64,000 nucleotides of DNA, from positions 1 to 64,000 of the forward strand of contig CAZGAO010000001.1 of the NCBI GenBank assembly GCA_964523795.1, read 5' to 3'. This stretch comes from SABY01 sp964523795. Lineage in GTDB: Bacteria; Bacteroidota; Bacteroidia; Bacteroidales; 4484-276. Below, one piece after another: positions 17,339 through 25,748 of the stretch. How positions within the stretch are numbered: position 1 is the stretch's first letter; each line of letters opens with the position of its first letter. The translations under genes and the position numbers were made by a program. The notes beneath the pieces are model-generated. The model was not told the DNA's origin and did not search any database. It saw nothing but the letters and a program-made list of their open reading frames with translations.

Positions 17339-19600
17339 CTATGTTTTTTTAGCATCCAAGCTGGCCCACACCAGCCGTATCTCACCATAGCCGTAGTCAT
17401 CGCCCAAAACATTTCGCACCTCCGACACCGTTACCGACCCAGTTTCCTCGATACATTCAGTGATTTTTTGTACGCGCCCGGCATCAATCAAATCTGTAAT
17501 TTCCAGCGTTCCGTCTTTCAGGTAGGGCGCAAAATGCCCCTGGATTGTTCCCAGGGTCAGGCCGCGCTCCTTAGCAATTTCTTCCAGGCTTTTTCCCTTG
17601 CGATACAGCTCAAGGCTAATTTCGCGGGTTTTGCCCTTGGGTGCTTTTTTATGGCCATCGTCCTCCCGGCTTTGACGCTCCCGGCCAACCTTCGCTGAGG
17701 AGGCTTCTACATAAACAGCCTTCCTGTCGCGATAAAGATCGCTTTGCTGCAGCGATTCTTTGGAAAGCTCGGTATCCTCGATGGTAGATTTGATAAGAGC
17801 TTCGCATTTATAAATAAAATAAAGCTGCCTGAAAAAATGATTCTCCAGGTCTGTTAATTCGCTGAGGTAGGTTTTGATTTTTTTCTCGCTCCTCAAATCC
17901 TTGATGTGCGCTTTGATGGTGGCCGAGAAATCTTTGAGGATGGGTTCGAAATAGGCCTTGGCCGCCTCGATTCGTTTTTGAAGAAACAGGAGGTCCGTTT
18001 CTGGCTTTTCAGCAATGGCGGCAATCTGTTGCAAAAATTTCTGCGCCACTTCCAGCGGGCTATCCATTTTGTTGAGCAGCTCGCCGGCCCACAGCTTGTG
18101 CTTTTGCTTGGCCGACTTGCTCTGATCCTTGTCGTAGCTCTGAAAATGATAAACCAGTTCTCGCTTGAGGGGCGCAAAGTAAAAAGCCTGGCGTGCCATA
18201 TCACCCACAAATTTTACGCGCTCCGATTCCAAATTCTGGGTCAGCTGATCGGGTACTTTTTTGTTTTCGGCGTAGCTACACACATGGCTGTCGATTTGGA
18301 GGCTGTTGGGTGCGAGGCGCGATGAAAGGGCTAATCCTTCGGAGCTGCGCAAGCGCGAAAGTGCCACATACACCTGCCCGGGGGCAAAGGCTCCCGAAAG
18401 ATCCAAAACTGCCTTGTCGAAGGTTAGACCCTGGCTTTTATGTACCGTAACGGCCCAGGCCAGCTTGATGGGATAATGCGAAAACGAGCCGATAACCTTC
18501 TCCTCAATCTCGCCATTTTCCTGATTCAAGGTGTAGCGCTTGTTTTCCCAGATATGGCGTTCAAGCACTACCGGCTCGCTGCCATCTTCAAACGAAACTT
18601 CGATATCCTCCTTATCCACCTGCGACACGCTACCGATTTTACCATTGTAAAATCGGCTCTCGCCCGAGAGGTCGTTTTTGATAAACATCACCCGTGCTCC
18701 CTGCTTAATTTTTAGCTCGTAATCGAGCGGGAAATTATTCTCCGGGTAATCATCTTCAACAGCGGCCTTGAAGGTGTAAGTTTTCCCTTTCAGGTTATCC
18801 AGAGCATTGCGGTTTACCTCATCCGCCTTATAGTTGTGGGTGGTGAGCAGGATATAACCGTCTTTGATTTTTGCTTTATAGTCGGGTGTAAATTTTTGAT
18901 TAAGTCTCTCCAAATCCTGAGGGCTAGGATTATTATTACGAAAACGCCCAAGGAGTTCGATAAAATCCTGGTCGCTTTGCCTATAAATTTTTTCAAGTTC
19001 GATATAAACGGGTTCGTTATTTTTAAGCGCGTGAGCCTCAAAAAAGTAGGCCGACTTATAATAGGGGCGCAAATATCGCCATTCGCGGTCTTTTATTACC
19101 GGCGGCAGTTGCAGCAGGTCGCCGATAAAAAGCATTTGCACACCGCCAAAAGGCACATATCGTTGCTTGCGTATCGAGCGCAGCATGGCATCAATGGCAT
19201 CCAGCAGGTCGGCGCGCAACATACTCACCTCATCGATAACCAGGAGTTCCACCTCGCGCAGCAATGCTTGCTTGGATTTATTCATGCGCCGGTTGCGGGC
19301 TATCGAAGCCGGGGTGTTAATTTCAACGTCTATTTCGCCCATGCCGGGCGGCAACTCGGCAGGAATGAAACAGCCGAAGGGCAGCTGCAAAAGCGAGTGC
19401 AGGGTAACGCCACCCGCGTTGATGGCGGCAATACCTGTGGGCGCGGCCACCACGCATTTTTTGTGGGTTTTGTTGACAAAACTTCTTAAAAAAGTGGTCT
19501 TTCCTGTGCCGGCTCTTCCGGTTAAAAAAATGTTGCGGCTGGTACTGTTTGCATATTGCGCAGCAATCTGAGCAAGTTTTTCCGAATCAATTTCGTTCAT
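17339..19600 (-). CDS. Pif1/RecD-like superfamily 1 helicase with C-terminal helix-turn-helix
   Basis: 753 residues. Walker A GRAGTGKT (28-35), Walker B VIDEVSM (121-127), motif III GDLLQLPPV (160-168), and the UvrD-C2 motifs VHKSQGLTF (386-394) and YVALSR (411-416) make this an SF1B 5'-3' helicase of the Pif1 group. The C-terminal third has charged helices and, near residues 655-710, KGKSLEEIAKERGLTLGTIQ, an HTH of the kind found at the C-terminus of RecQ-like helicases. The combination is frequent in Bacteroidota. Likely role: unwinding structured DNA during replication or repair. Followed by a repeat-filled gap. Confidence 0.9.
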   Translation of the reverse strand: MNEIDSEKLAQIAAQYANSTSRNIFLTGRAGTGKTTFLRSFVNKTHKKCVVAAPTGIAAINAGGVTLHSLLQLPFGCFIPAELPPGMGEIDVEINTPASIARNRRMNKSKQALLREVELLVIDEVSMLRADLLDAIDAMLRSIRKQRYVPFGGVQMLFIGDLLQLPPVIKDREWRYLRPYYKSAYFFEAHALKNNEPVYIELEKIYRQSDQDFIELLGRFRNNNPSPQDLERLNQKFTPDYKAKIKDGYILLTTHNYKADEVNRNALDNLKGKTYTFKAAVEDDYPENNFPLDYELKIKQGARVMFIKNDLSGESRFYNGKIGSVSQVDKEDIEVSFEDGSEPVVLERHIWENKRYTLNQENGEIEEKVIGSFSHYPIKLAWAVTVHKSQGLTFDKAVLDLSGAFAPGQVYVALSRLRSSEGLALSSRLAPNSLQIDSHVCSYAENKKVPDQLTQNLESERVKFVGDMARQAFYFAPLKRELVYHFQSYDKDQSKSAKQKHKLWAGELLNKMDSPLEVAQKFLQQIAAIAEKPETDLLFLQKRIEAAKAYFEPILKDFSATIKAHIKDLRSEKKIKTYLSELTDLENHFFRQLYFIYKCEALIKSTIEDTELSKESLQQSDLYRDRKAVYVEASSAKVGRERQSREDDGHKKAPKGKTREISLELYRKGKSLEEIAKERGLTLGTIQGHFAPYLKDGTLEITDLIDAGRVQKITECIEETGSVTVSEVRNVLGDDYGYGEIRLVWASLDAKKT

Positions 19601-19698
19601 TATCTAATCAGGGTTTTGAATAAAGAAGCGTAAAGGTAGGAATTTTTGCACAACTATACTTTTTGTTCTGTTTTATTGATGAAAGGATAGGATGCTCT

Positions 19699-19798
19699 GT
19701 AAAGACGCATGGGATATTGTACAGACGTGTGGGATTTCGTACAGACGCAATAGGTTTTGTTCAGACACTATGGGTTTCGTTCAGACGCGATGCTGTAC
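19699..19798. repeat. 5 x 20-bp imperfect tandem repeat
   Basis: Five units of exactly 20 bp with consensus GTwCAGACGCrATGGGwTTy start at 19699, 19719, 19739, 19759 and 19779. They lie between the helicase start and the tRNA-Asn terminator. The centre (CAGACGC) is the best conserved part. No ORF depends on it. Confidence 0.8.
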
Positions 19799-19808
19799 CT
19801 ATTAAAAT

Positions 19809-19836
19809 AAAAAAGCCACCTCAATAGGTGGCTTTA
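19809..19836 (-). terminator. terminator of tRNA-Asn
   Basis: On the minus strand AAGCCACCT-ATTG-AGGTGGCTT is followed by TTTTATTTT, directly after the tRNA 3' end. Confidence 0.85.
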
Positions 19837-19840
19837 GTTG

Positions 19841-19914
19841 CTCCTCCTCTTGGACTTGAACCAAGGACCCTCTGATTAACAGTCAGATGCTCTAACCAAC
19901 TGAGCTAAGGAGGA
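19841..19914 (-). tRNA. tRNA-Asn (GTT anticodon)
   Basis: 74 nt on the minus strand with a complete cloverleaf: acceptor stem TCCTCCT/AGGAGGA with G73, D arm AGCTCAGTTGGTTAGAGC, anticodon arm TCTGA-CTGTTAA-TCAGA with anticodon GTT, and T arm CTTGG-TTCAAGT-CCAAG. The 3' CCA is not encoded. Confidence 0.97.
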
Positions 19915-20038
19915 ATAATATTTCAATTCTAAGAACGATCGCCTTTTTTCAAAAGCGGTTGCAAAAATAGATATGTTTTCTAAAATAGCAATACTTTTGG
20001 CAAAATTTTTTACAAAACAATTAAAAAGTATTTTTTCA

Positions 20039-21022
20039 ATGGCTAAAGTTTTAGGAATGGGCAATGCCCTCGTGGATATTATGATCCGAATAGAAGATGA
20101 ATCGATCTTTGAAAAATTTAAACTCGAAAAAGGCGGAATGCGACTGGTTGACGCTGAAACCGTACAGCAAGTGATGAACGACCTGCAAGACTTGCCCGCC
20201 GAAAAGGCTCCGGGCGGATCGGCGGCTAACACCATCAACGGCATTTCAAACCTTGGGATGGAAACAGGTTTTATCGGTAAAGTAGCCCACGACATCAATG
20301 GAGATTTTATGAAAAAGGATATGCTCACAAACAAAATCGAGCCGCTGCTGCTTCAGGGTGAATCGCCCACCGGACTTGCCGTAGCAATGGTTACACCCGA
20401 TTCGGAGCGTACTTTTGCCGTTAATCTGGGCTGTGCCATCGAGCTTTCGCCCGATGATATTCGCACAGAAATGTTCGAGGGCTATGATTATTTTCATATC
20501 GAAGGCTACCTGGTTCAAAATCATGACTTGCTGCGCAAAGCCGTAAAACTGGCCAAAGAAAACAGCGTAAAAGTTTCGCTCGACCTGGCCAGCTTCGATG
20601 TGGTGCGCGACAATCTCGACTTCCTCAAAGAAATCATTGGTGAATATGTGGACATCCTTTTTGCCAATGAGGATGAGGCCAAGGCCTTTACTGGCCTCGA
20701 ACCCGAGATGGCGCTGCACAAATTGTACGAAGACAGCGAGGTAGCTGTGGTAAAAATTGGCAAAAAGGGTTCGATGATCAAACACAACGACACCGTACAT
20801 CATATTGGCGTTATCGAAGCCCGCAGCATCGACACCACCGGTGCCGGCGATTTGTATGCAGGAGGTTTTTTGTATGGCATGGCCAATGGTTTGCCTCTGG
20901 ACAAGTGCGGACAAATTGGATCGCTGCTTGCCGGTAAGGTAATCGAGGTGATGGGCGCGAAAATGGCTGAGGCTGCCTGGGAGCAAATCAGGGCTGAAGT
21001 GAAGGAAATCATTAATAATTAA
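20039..21022 (+). CDS. PfkB-family kinase, probable adenosine kinase
   Basis: 327 residues from ATG 20039 (MAKVLGMGNALVDIM); the frame is open 22 codons further back but that part is AT-rich and unlike the family. Both PfkB signatures are present: GGSAANTINGISNLG with GFIGKVAHDINGD in the N-terminal half and DTTGAGDLYAGGF (D265-D271, with the catalytic Asp of GAGD). Bacteroidota annotations call this group adenosine kinase; ribokinase-like sugar kinases cannot be excluded. A terminator follows at 21044. Confidence 0.85.
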   Translation: MAKVLGMGNALVDIMIRIEDESIFEKFKLEKGGMRLVDAETVQQVMNDLQDLPAEKAPGGSAANTINGISNLGMETGFIGKVAHDINGDFMKKDMLTNKIEPLLLQGESPTGLAVAMVTPDSERTFAVNLGCAIELSPDDIRTEMFEGYDYFHIEGYLVQNHDLLRKAVKLAKENSVKVSLDLASFDVVRDNLDFLKEIIGEYVDILFANEDEAKAFTGLEPEMALHKLYEDSEVAVVKIGKKGSMIKHNDTVHHIGVIEARSIDTTGAGDLYAGGFLYGMANGLPLDKCGQIGSLLAGKVIEVMGAKMAEAAWEQIRAEVKEIINN

Positions 21023-21043
21023 AACTCCAAAATTTTCCAAAGA

Positions 21044-21079
21044 AAAAGCTTACCCGATTTGGGTGAGCTTTCTTTTTTT
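21044..21079 (+). terminator. terminator after the PfkB kinase
   Basis: AAGCTTACCC-GATTT-GGGTGAGCTT stem (one G-T pair) followed by TCTTTTTTT. Confidence 0.85.
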
Positions 21080-21179
21080 GGAACTTCTCGCCGAAAAATC
21101 AAGGGCTTTCCTAATATTCAGGGATAGTTTTCGTTAAGGTGTGATTATTATAAAAACTCAAATCGTAATCATTAAAGCA

Positions 21180-21893
21180 ATGTTAGCAAACCTATTATTA
21201 CAAATAAACAATGCAGGTCAGGCGATTAGCGATACGGCGGCCGGCGCAATGAGCGGTGAAGCCGGAGAGCTTTCGATGTCGGTGTGGGAACTGGTGCTTA
21301 AGGGCGGCTGGATTATGGCCATCCTCGCCGTGTTTTCGGTAATTGCCATTTACATTTTTATCGAGCGTTTCCTTATTATCAACAATGCTTCACGCGAGGA
21401 CAACAATTTTATGAATCACATCCGCGATTTTATCCACGATGGTAAGATTGATGCTGCCCTGGCCTTGTGCCGCAAAACCCAAAACCCCATCGCCCGCATG
21501 ATCGAAAAAGGGCTGCTGCGCATAGGCAAGCCCTTGAACGACATCAATGCGGCCATCGAAAATGTGGGTAAACTGGAAGTATCGCGCCTCGAGAAAAATA
21601 TTGCCACCCTGGCCACCATTGCCGGTGCCGGCCCTATGCTGGGCTTTTTGGGTACGGTGATTGGGATGATTCGCGCCTTTTACGATATGTCGATGGCCGG
21701 AAACAACATCGACATTGCCCTGCTGTCCACCGGTATTTATCAGGCGATGATAACCACGGTTGCCGGTCTGATAGTAGGTATCATAGCTTTTATCTGTTAC
21801 AATATTCTGGTGTCGAGGGTTGAAAAGCTGGTATTTAAACTCGAAGCCACTGCTACCGAGTTTATGGATGTGCTCAACGAGCCTGTTGAATAA
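21180..21893 (+). CDS. exbB: MotA/TolQ/ExbB proton channel protein
   Basis: 237 residues from ATG 21180 (an upstream GTG at 21141 is also in frame). Three membrane helices: about residues 36-58 (GGWIMAILAVFSVIAIYIFIE, start only), and two in the C-terminal half with the family block GAGPMLGFLGTVIGMIRAF. With ExbD and TonB it forms the inner-membrane motor that energises TonB-dependent outer-membrane transporters. First gene of an exbB-exbD-tonB operon. Confidence 0.92.
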   Translation: MLANLLLQINNAGQAISDTAAGAMSGEAGELSMSVWELVLKGGWIMAILAVFSVIAIYIFIERFLIINNASREDNNFMNHIRDFIHDGKIDAALALCRKTQNPIARMIEKGLLRIGKPLNDINAAIENVGKLEVSRLEKNIATLATIAGAGPMLGFLGTVIGMIRAFYDMSMAGNNIDIALLSTGIYQAMITTVAGLIVGIIAFICYNILVSRVEKLVFKLEATATEFMDVLNEPVE

Positions 21894-21914
21894 TTTAGCA
21901 AAACACTATTACAG

Positions 21915-22325
21915 ATGGCAATCGAAACAAGAAATAAAAGAAGCATCCAATTCAGCATGGCCTCCATGTCGGATTTGGTGTTTCTGCTTTTGATATTTTT
22001 TATGCTTACATCCACACTGGTTGCGCCCAACGCCATAAAATTACTTCTGCCACAAAGCAGCAGCAAGACCCTGGCCAAGCAAACCATTACAGTGTATGTA
22101 AACGACCGGGCCGAATATTTCATTGGCGAAACGCCAGTGGCTTCCGACCAGTTGCCTACCTTGTTGGGCAATGCCCTGGCCGGACAGATAGAAGGTTCTG
22201 TAGTACTGCGTGCCGACCAATCGGTGGAAGTACAATATGTGATTAACGTAATTGATGCCGTGAATAAGGTGAACGACAAGTACAATACCAAGCACAAAGT
22301 GATTATGGCTACCCGGCCGAGGTAG
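21915..22325 (+). CDS. exbD: ExbD/TolR family protein
   Basis: 136 residues. A short cytosolic start is followed by one membrane helix, MSDLVFLLLIFFMLTSTLV, with the conserved Asp that takes part in proton flow, and then a periplasmic domain. It lies 21 bp after exbB and 17 bp before tonB. Confidence 0.93.
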   Translation: MAIETRNKRSIQFSMASMSDLVFLLLIFFMLTSTLVAPNAIKLLLPQSSSKTLAKQTITVYVNDRAEYFIGETPVASDQLPTLLGNALAGQIEGSVVLRADQSVEVQYVINVIDAVNKVNDKYNTKHKVIMATRPR

Positions 22326-22342
22326 GAGCGGAATATTTGTTA

Positions 22343-23131
22343 ATGGTTAAAACAATGAACGAAAATAAATACAACAAGCATGCGGTAATCGGAACTGTGA
22401 TTTTTCACGCTCTGATACTTGTTGCTTTGATTTTTCTGGCCTTGCGCACCCCTTTGCCGCTGCCTGGCGAGGAAGGCGTGGAAGTAAGCCTGGGCTATGA
22501 TATTACTGGTTCGGGGCTTAGTCAACCCAAGAAACTGCAAGCTATTCAGCAAATACAAGCCAAAATATCCAAACCCGAACCCAAAGAAATCATTACTCAG
22601 GAGGTAGAAGAAACGCCCAAAATTGCTGAAGAAACCACCAAAACAATTGTACCGGAAGAGCCTGTGGAAAAACAGGTGATAGAAGAGGAAGTAAAAGAAG
22701 ATCCCAAGGTAAACCCCAACGCGCTTTATACGCCACTCAAAAAAGATCAGGAACAGACCAATAACCAGGGTGATGGGACTAAGGCAGCAGATCAGGGCAA
22801 GGAAACCGGATCGAGTGAGAGCAAAAAGAAAGAAGGTCTTGCCGGAATGGGCGAGGGAGTATCCTTCGACCTCGAAGGACGCGGCTCCATTCATCTACCT
22901 AAACCTGCTTACAACTCGATGGAGCAGGGCAAAGTAGTCGTTAAAATTTGGGTAAACAAACAGGGAAAGGTAGTCCGTGTGCAATCGGGCGTTAAGGGTT
23001 CTACCATTGCTGATGCACAACTTAGGCAACTGGCCGAAGATGCCGCCAAAAAATCAGTCTTCACCCCCGACATTAATGCCACCGATCAGCAGGTGGGCAC
23101 CATCACCTACAATTTTATTCGCAGAAATTAG
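22343..23131 (+). CDS. tonB: TonB family energy transducer
   Basis: 262 residues from ATG 22343; ATG 22355 is equally possible. One N-terminal membrane anchor (VIFHALILVALIFLAL) is followed by a long Pro/Glu/Lys-rich periplasmic spacer (KPEPKEIITQEVEETPK). The C-terminal TonB domain begins near GSIHLPKPAYNSMEQGKVVV, with VNKQGKVVRV, and ends TITYNFIRRN. It transmits energy from ExbBD to outer-membrane receptors. Confidence 0.9.
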   Translation: MVKTMNENKYNKHAVIGTVIFHALILVALIFLALRTPLPLPGEEGVEVSLGYDITGSGLSQPKKLQAIQQIQAKISKPEPKEIITQEVEETPKIAEETTKTIVPEEPVEKQVIEEEVKEDPKVNPNALYTPLKKDQEQTNNQGDGTKAADQGKETGSSESKKKEGLAGMGEGVSFDLEGRGSIHLPKPAYNSMEQGKVVVKIWVNKQGKVVRVQSGVKGSTIADAQLRQLAEDAAKKSVFTPDINATDQQVGTITYNFIRRN

Positions 23132-23153
23132 CGCACATTAATTTACCCGCTCC

Positions 23154-23342
23154 TTAGCCCGAAAAACTTTTTAGGCATTCAGGACACAGGCACTTGTCGT
23201 ATTTTTCGTTGATTTCGATGAGCTTATCGGGCGGTACAAAAACCTCTACACACCAGCATTTGCCCGAAGGGCTGCAATAAAAATCCTTTCCACAACGCGG
23301 GCATTTCGAGCTTTCGCGAATGATTTCGGGTTTATTCTTCAT
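23154..23342 (-). CDS. cysteine-rich CWC-type small protein
   Basis: 62 residues. The pattern KCPRCGKDFYCS...KCWC...CLCPECLKSF is that of the cysteine-rich CWC family, a probable zinc-binding knuckle of unknown function. It overlaps the end of folB by 11 bp and is translated in the same direction, so the two are coupled. Confidence 0.8.
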   Translation of the reverse strand: MKNKPEIIRESSKCPRCGKDFYCSPSGKCWCVEVFVPPDKLIEINEKYDKCLCPECLKSFSG

Positions 23343-23694
23343 CTTCGGTGCTTAACGTTATACTCACATTGCCCACCTTACCACCCAAGGGTGGATTCAT
23401 TTTGGCTACCTTTATTTCGGCGTACTCGATACCCGGAAAATTTTCGTGCACTGCGGTTAATATCCTGCGCGCCACATGTTCGAGCAGGTTTGCCTTTTTG
23501 GCCATCTGGGCTTTCACCAGCAAAAAAACTTCCTGGTAGTTGATGGTTTGCGAAAGTTTATCGCTTAGCTCGGCCTCAGCCGTGTTGGTTTCGATATACA
23601 AATCAACAATGAATCGAGTGCCTATTATTTGTTCTTCGCTAAAACAACCGTGATAGGCAAAAAACTCCATGTTTTCTATCGAGATCAGTCCCAT
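23332..23694 (-). CDS. folB: dihydroneopterin aldolase
   Basis: 120 residues. It makes 6-hydroxymethyl-dihydropterin in folate synthesis. Signatures: the start ISIENMEFFAYHGCFSEEQ (substrate-binding Tyr/Glu region), TINYQEVF, LLEHVARRI and the catalytic lysine in EIKVAKMNPPLGG. It lies between gltX (27 bp upstream) and the CWC gene, all on the minus strand. Confidence 0.94.
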   Translation of the reverse strand: MGLISIENMEFFAYHGCFSEEQIIGTRFIVDLYIETNTAEAELSDKLSQTINYQEVFLLVKAQMAKKANLLEHVARRILTAVHENFPGIEYAEIKVAKMNPPLGGKVGNVSITLSTEDEE

Positions 23695-23721
23695 TGTATT
23701 TTTCTTTTTATTGATGTTTTC

Positions 23722-25251
23722 TTATTCGGAAATTGCAGTAATGCCGGCATTGATTCTATCGATCACCTCACCCCTACCCAGGAGTTCGGCAATTTGCATC
23801 AGGTCAGGGCCAAAGCCACCGCCCACCAAAACCAGTCGCAGGGCATTCATTACCGCGCCCATTCCATGCGTTCCGGCTTCTACAAATTTTACAATTTCTG
23901 CTTTAATAATATCTGCTTTAAAATCTTCAATTCCAGCTATTATCACAAGTAAATCTGTCATCATTTGGGGTGTTTGCGCTTTCCAGCGTTTTTTCACCAC
24001 CTGGGGGTCGTAGCTCGAGGGTGTCTGGAAAAAGAAGAAACTTTGATCCCACAGGTCTTTCACAAATTCGGCACGCTCCTTTACCAGGAAAACAATTTGC
24101 TTTACAAAATCGTGATCCACATCAATATTTCGGTTTTTTAGATCAATCAAAAATAAATCTGCAAGTTCATCATCGGATTTTTGTATCAGGTATTGATGAT
24201 TGAACCAGCGTGCTTTCGCAGGGTCGAATTTTGAACCGGACTTCCCTACCCTCTCCAACGAAAAATGCTCGATAAGTTCATCCATCGAAAACACCTCCTG
24301 CTCGGTACCGGGACTCCATCCCAACAAAGCCAGCATATTGATGAAGGCATCAGCGAAATAGCCTTCTTCGCGATAGCCACTCGACAGCTCACCCGATTTG
24401 GGATCCTTCCATTGCAGGGGGAAAACCGGAAATCCCAGTCGGTCGCCATCGCGTTTGCTAAGTTTGCCATTGCCATCGGGTTTGAGCAAAAGCGGAAGGT
24501 GCGCAAACTGCGGGGCCTCCCATCCCAGGTAACGATAAAGCAAAACGTGAAGCGGTGCCGAGGGCAACCACTCTTCGCCACGAATCACATGGCTTATTTT
24601 CATCAGGTGATCGTCCACAATATTTGCCAAATGGTAGGTGGGCATGCCATCAGATTTGAAAAGCACCTTATCATCCAGCAAATTGGATTGCACCTCTACC
24701 CTACCCCTTATCAAATCTTCCACCACAATGGTTTCATCGTCAGGCATTTTTATACGAATCACATAAGGATCGCCGGCCTCAATTCGCAGTGTAGCTTCCG
24801 CTTCGCCCAGGTTCAGGGCATTGGTCATGCTTTGGCGGGTTTCAGGACCGTACTGCTGGCTGCTTGCGCCTTCACTTTTTAAGCGTTCGCGCATGGCATC
24901 CAGTTCCTCGGCAGTATCAAAAGCATAATAAGCCTTTCCTTCAGCTACTAGTTGTTCGGCATACTGGCGATACAAATCCTTGCGCTCCGACTGGCGGTAA
25001 GGTGCATGTTGTCCTCCCTTGTCGGGGCCTTCATCGTAAATAATGCCGCTCCATTTTAACGCTTCCACGATATAATCCTCCGCTCCGGGCACATAGCGAT
25101 TTTGGTCGGTATCTTCGATGCGAAGGATAAACGTTCCTTTATTTTTCTTTGCAAAAAGATAATTGTACAGGGCTGTCCGCACACCTCCAATGTGCAAGGG
25201 TCCTGTAGGGCTGGGAGCAAATCTTACGCGTACTTTTTGTGTATCTGTCAT
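23722..25251 (-). CDS. gltX: glutamyl-tRNA synthetase
   Basis: 509 residues from ATG 25251; a TTG reading 8 codons longer exists but the family start is MTDTQKVRVRFAPSPTG. Class I signatures: HIGG at PTGPLHIGGVRTALY, and KLSKRDGDRLGFPVF (the KMSKS-equivalent, near residue 262). It charges tRNA-Glu. A TATCTTTG on the minus strand at 25273-25280 is a likely -7 element. Probably co-transcribed with folB. Confidence 0.96.
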   Translation of the reverse strand: MTDTQKVRVRFAPSPTGPLHIGGVRTALYNYLFAKKNKGTFILRIEDTDQNRYVPGAEDYIVEALKWSGIIYDEGPDKGGQHAPYRQSERKDLYRQYAEQLVAEGKAYYAFDTAEELDAMRERLKSEGASSQQYGPETRQSMTNALNLGEAEATLRIEAGDPYVIRIKMPDDETIVVEDLIRGRVEVQSNLLDDKVLFKSDGMPTYHLANIVDDHLMKISHVIRGEEWLPSAPLHVLLYRYLGWEAPQFAHLPLLLKPDGNGKLSKRDGDRLGFPVFPLQWKDPKSGELSSGYREEGYFADAFINMLALLGWSPGTEQEVFSMDELIEHFSLERVGKSGSKFDPAKARWFNHQYLIQKSDDELADLFLIDLKNRNIDVDHDFVKQIVFLVKERAEFVKDLWDQSFFFFQTPSSYDPQVVKKRWKAQTPQMMTDLLVIIAGIEDFKADIIKAEIVKFVEAGTHGMGAVMNALRLVLVGGGFGPDLMQIAELLGRGEVIDRINAGITAISE

Positions 25252-25272
25252 AATATGTCGTTTTTTGAGCGG

Positions 25273-25280
25273 CAAAGATA
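25273..25280 (-). promoter_or_regulatory. -7 element TATCTTTG upstream of gltX
   Basis: Matches TAnnTTTG on the minus strand, 21 bp before the gltX start. The -33 TTG is not clear. Confidence 0.4.
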
Positions 25281-25354
25281 GAATTTGATGAGTTTCTTTT
25301 GATAGGTAAGTTTTACTTTCTTGCAGATGACTTGGGAATATTTACTACGAAACA

Positions 25355-25390
25355 GATTTCTCCTGCCGCAACTGCGGCATCGAAATGACA
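25355..25390 (-). repeat. TGTCATTTCGA...GGAGAAATC repeat, left copy
   Basis: Minus strand TGTCATTTCGATGCCGCAGT then TGCGGCAGGAGAAATC. An oppositely oriented copy lies at 25614-25639 and a third, cut by the gap, at 25466-25482. The ends flank a GC-rich inner palindrome. Confidence 0.6.
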
Positions 25391-25482
25391 GTGGCCGTTA
25401 AATGGGAGGGGGAGTTGAATCGGGTGCTTAGCGCCCCATTAAAAACCCCCACAACCCCCACCCAAGGTGTCATTTAGACCAA

Positions 25483-25492
25483 NNNNNNNNNN
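25483..25492. other. assembly gap (10 N)
   Basis: Ten unknown bases join two contigs. The 500-bp region between gltX and the C45 gene that holds it shows no credible gene. The stretch 25493-25600 is unusually rich in G-runs and may be error-prone. Direct repeats on each side (ACAACYCCC...GGTGTCATTT-GACCAA) suggest the contigs overlap or a repeat was collapsed. Confidence 0.95.
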
Positions 25493-25613
25493 ACTAACTT
25501 TTTTGCGCGGGCCGCACGGGGGGAATCTATTTGCGGGGGGGCTTTTTTGGGGTGGGTGTGTTTCCGGGGGGGCGTCGCCCCCCATACAACTCCCCCTCTA
25601 CCCGCACCGATGG

Positions 25614-25639
25614 TGTCATTTCGACCAACGGGAGAAATC
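25614..25639 (+). repeat. TGTCATTTCGA...GGAGAAATC repeat, right copy
   Basis: Plus-strand TGTCATTTCGACCAACGG then GAGAAATC. It is inverted relative to the copy at 25355. Confidence 0.6.
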
Positions 25640-25689
25640 CCCTTGAATAAGACATTTTGTTGTTTATCGAGACAGTAGTATAAATAAAA

Positions 25690-25720
25690 TTGCTTTTTGT
25701 GCTTGACCGCTCTACCTTTG
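25690..25720 (+). promoter_or_regulatory. Bacteroidota promoter of the C45 hydrolase gene
   Basis: TTG (25690-25692), 20-base spacer, TACCTTTG (25713-25720). The start codon follows 28 bp later. Confidence 0.6.
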
Positions 25721-25748
25721 TTGGTCAAATTCAAAAATCTCAAACGTC

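Noticed and set aside
19699..19798. CRISPR array
   Set aside because: Units are contiguous with no unique spacers and no cas genes are nearby.
25474..25743. 89-codon frame on the minus strand over the assembly gap
   Set aside because: It crosses the run of N and a G-rich low-quality stretch; its residues are translated repeat sequence.
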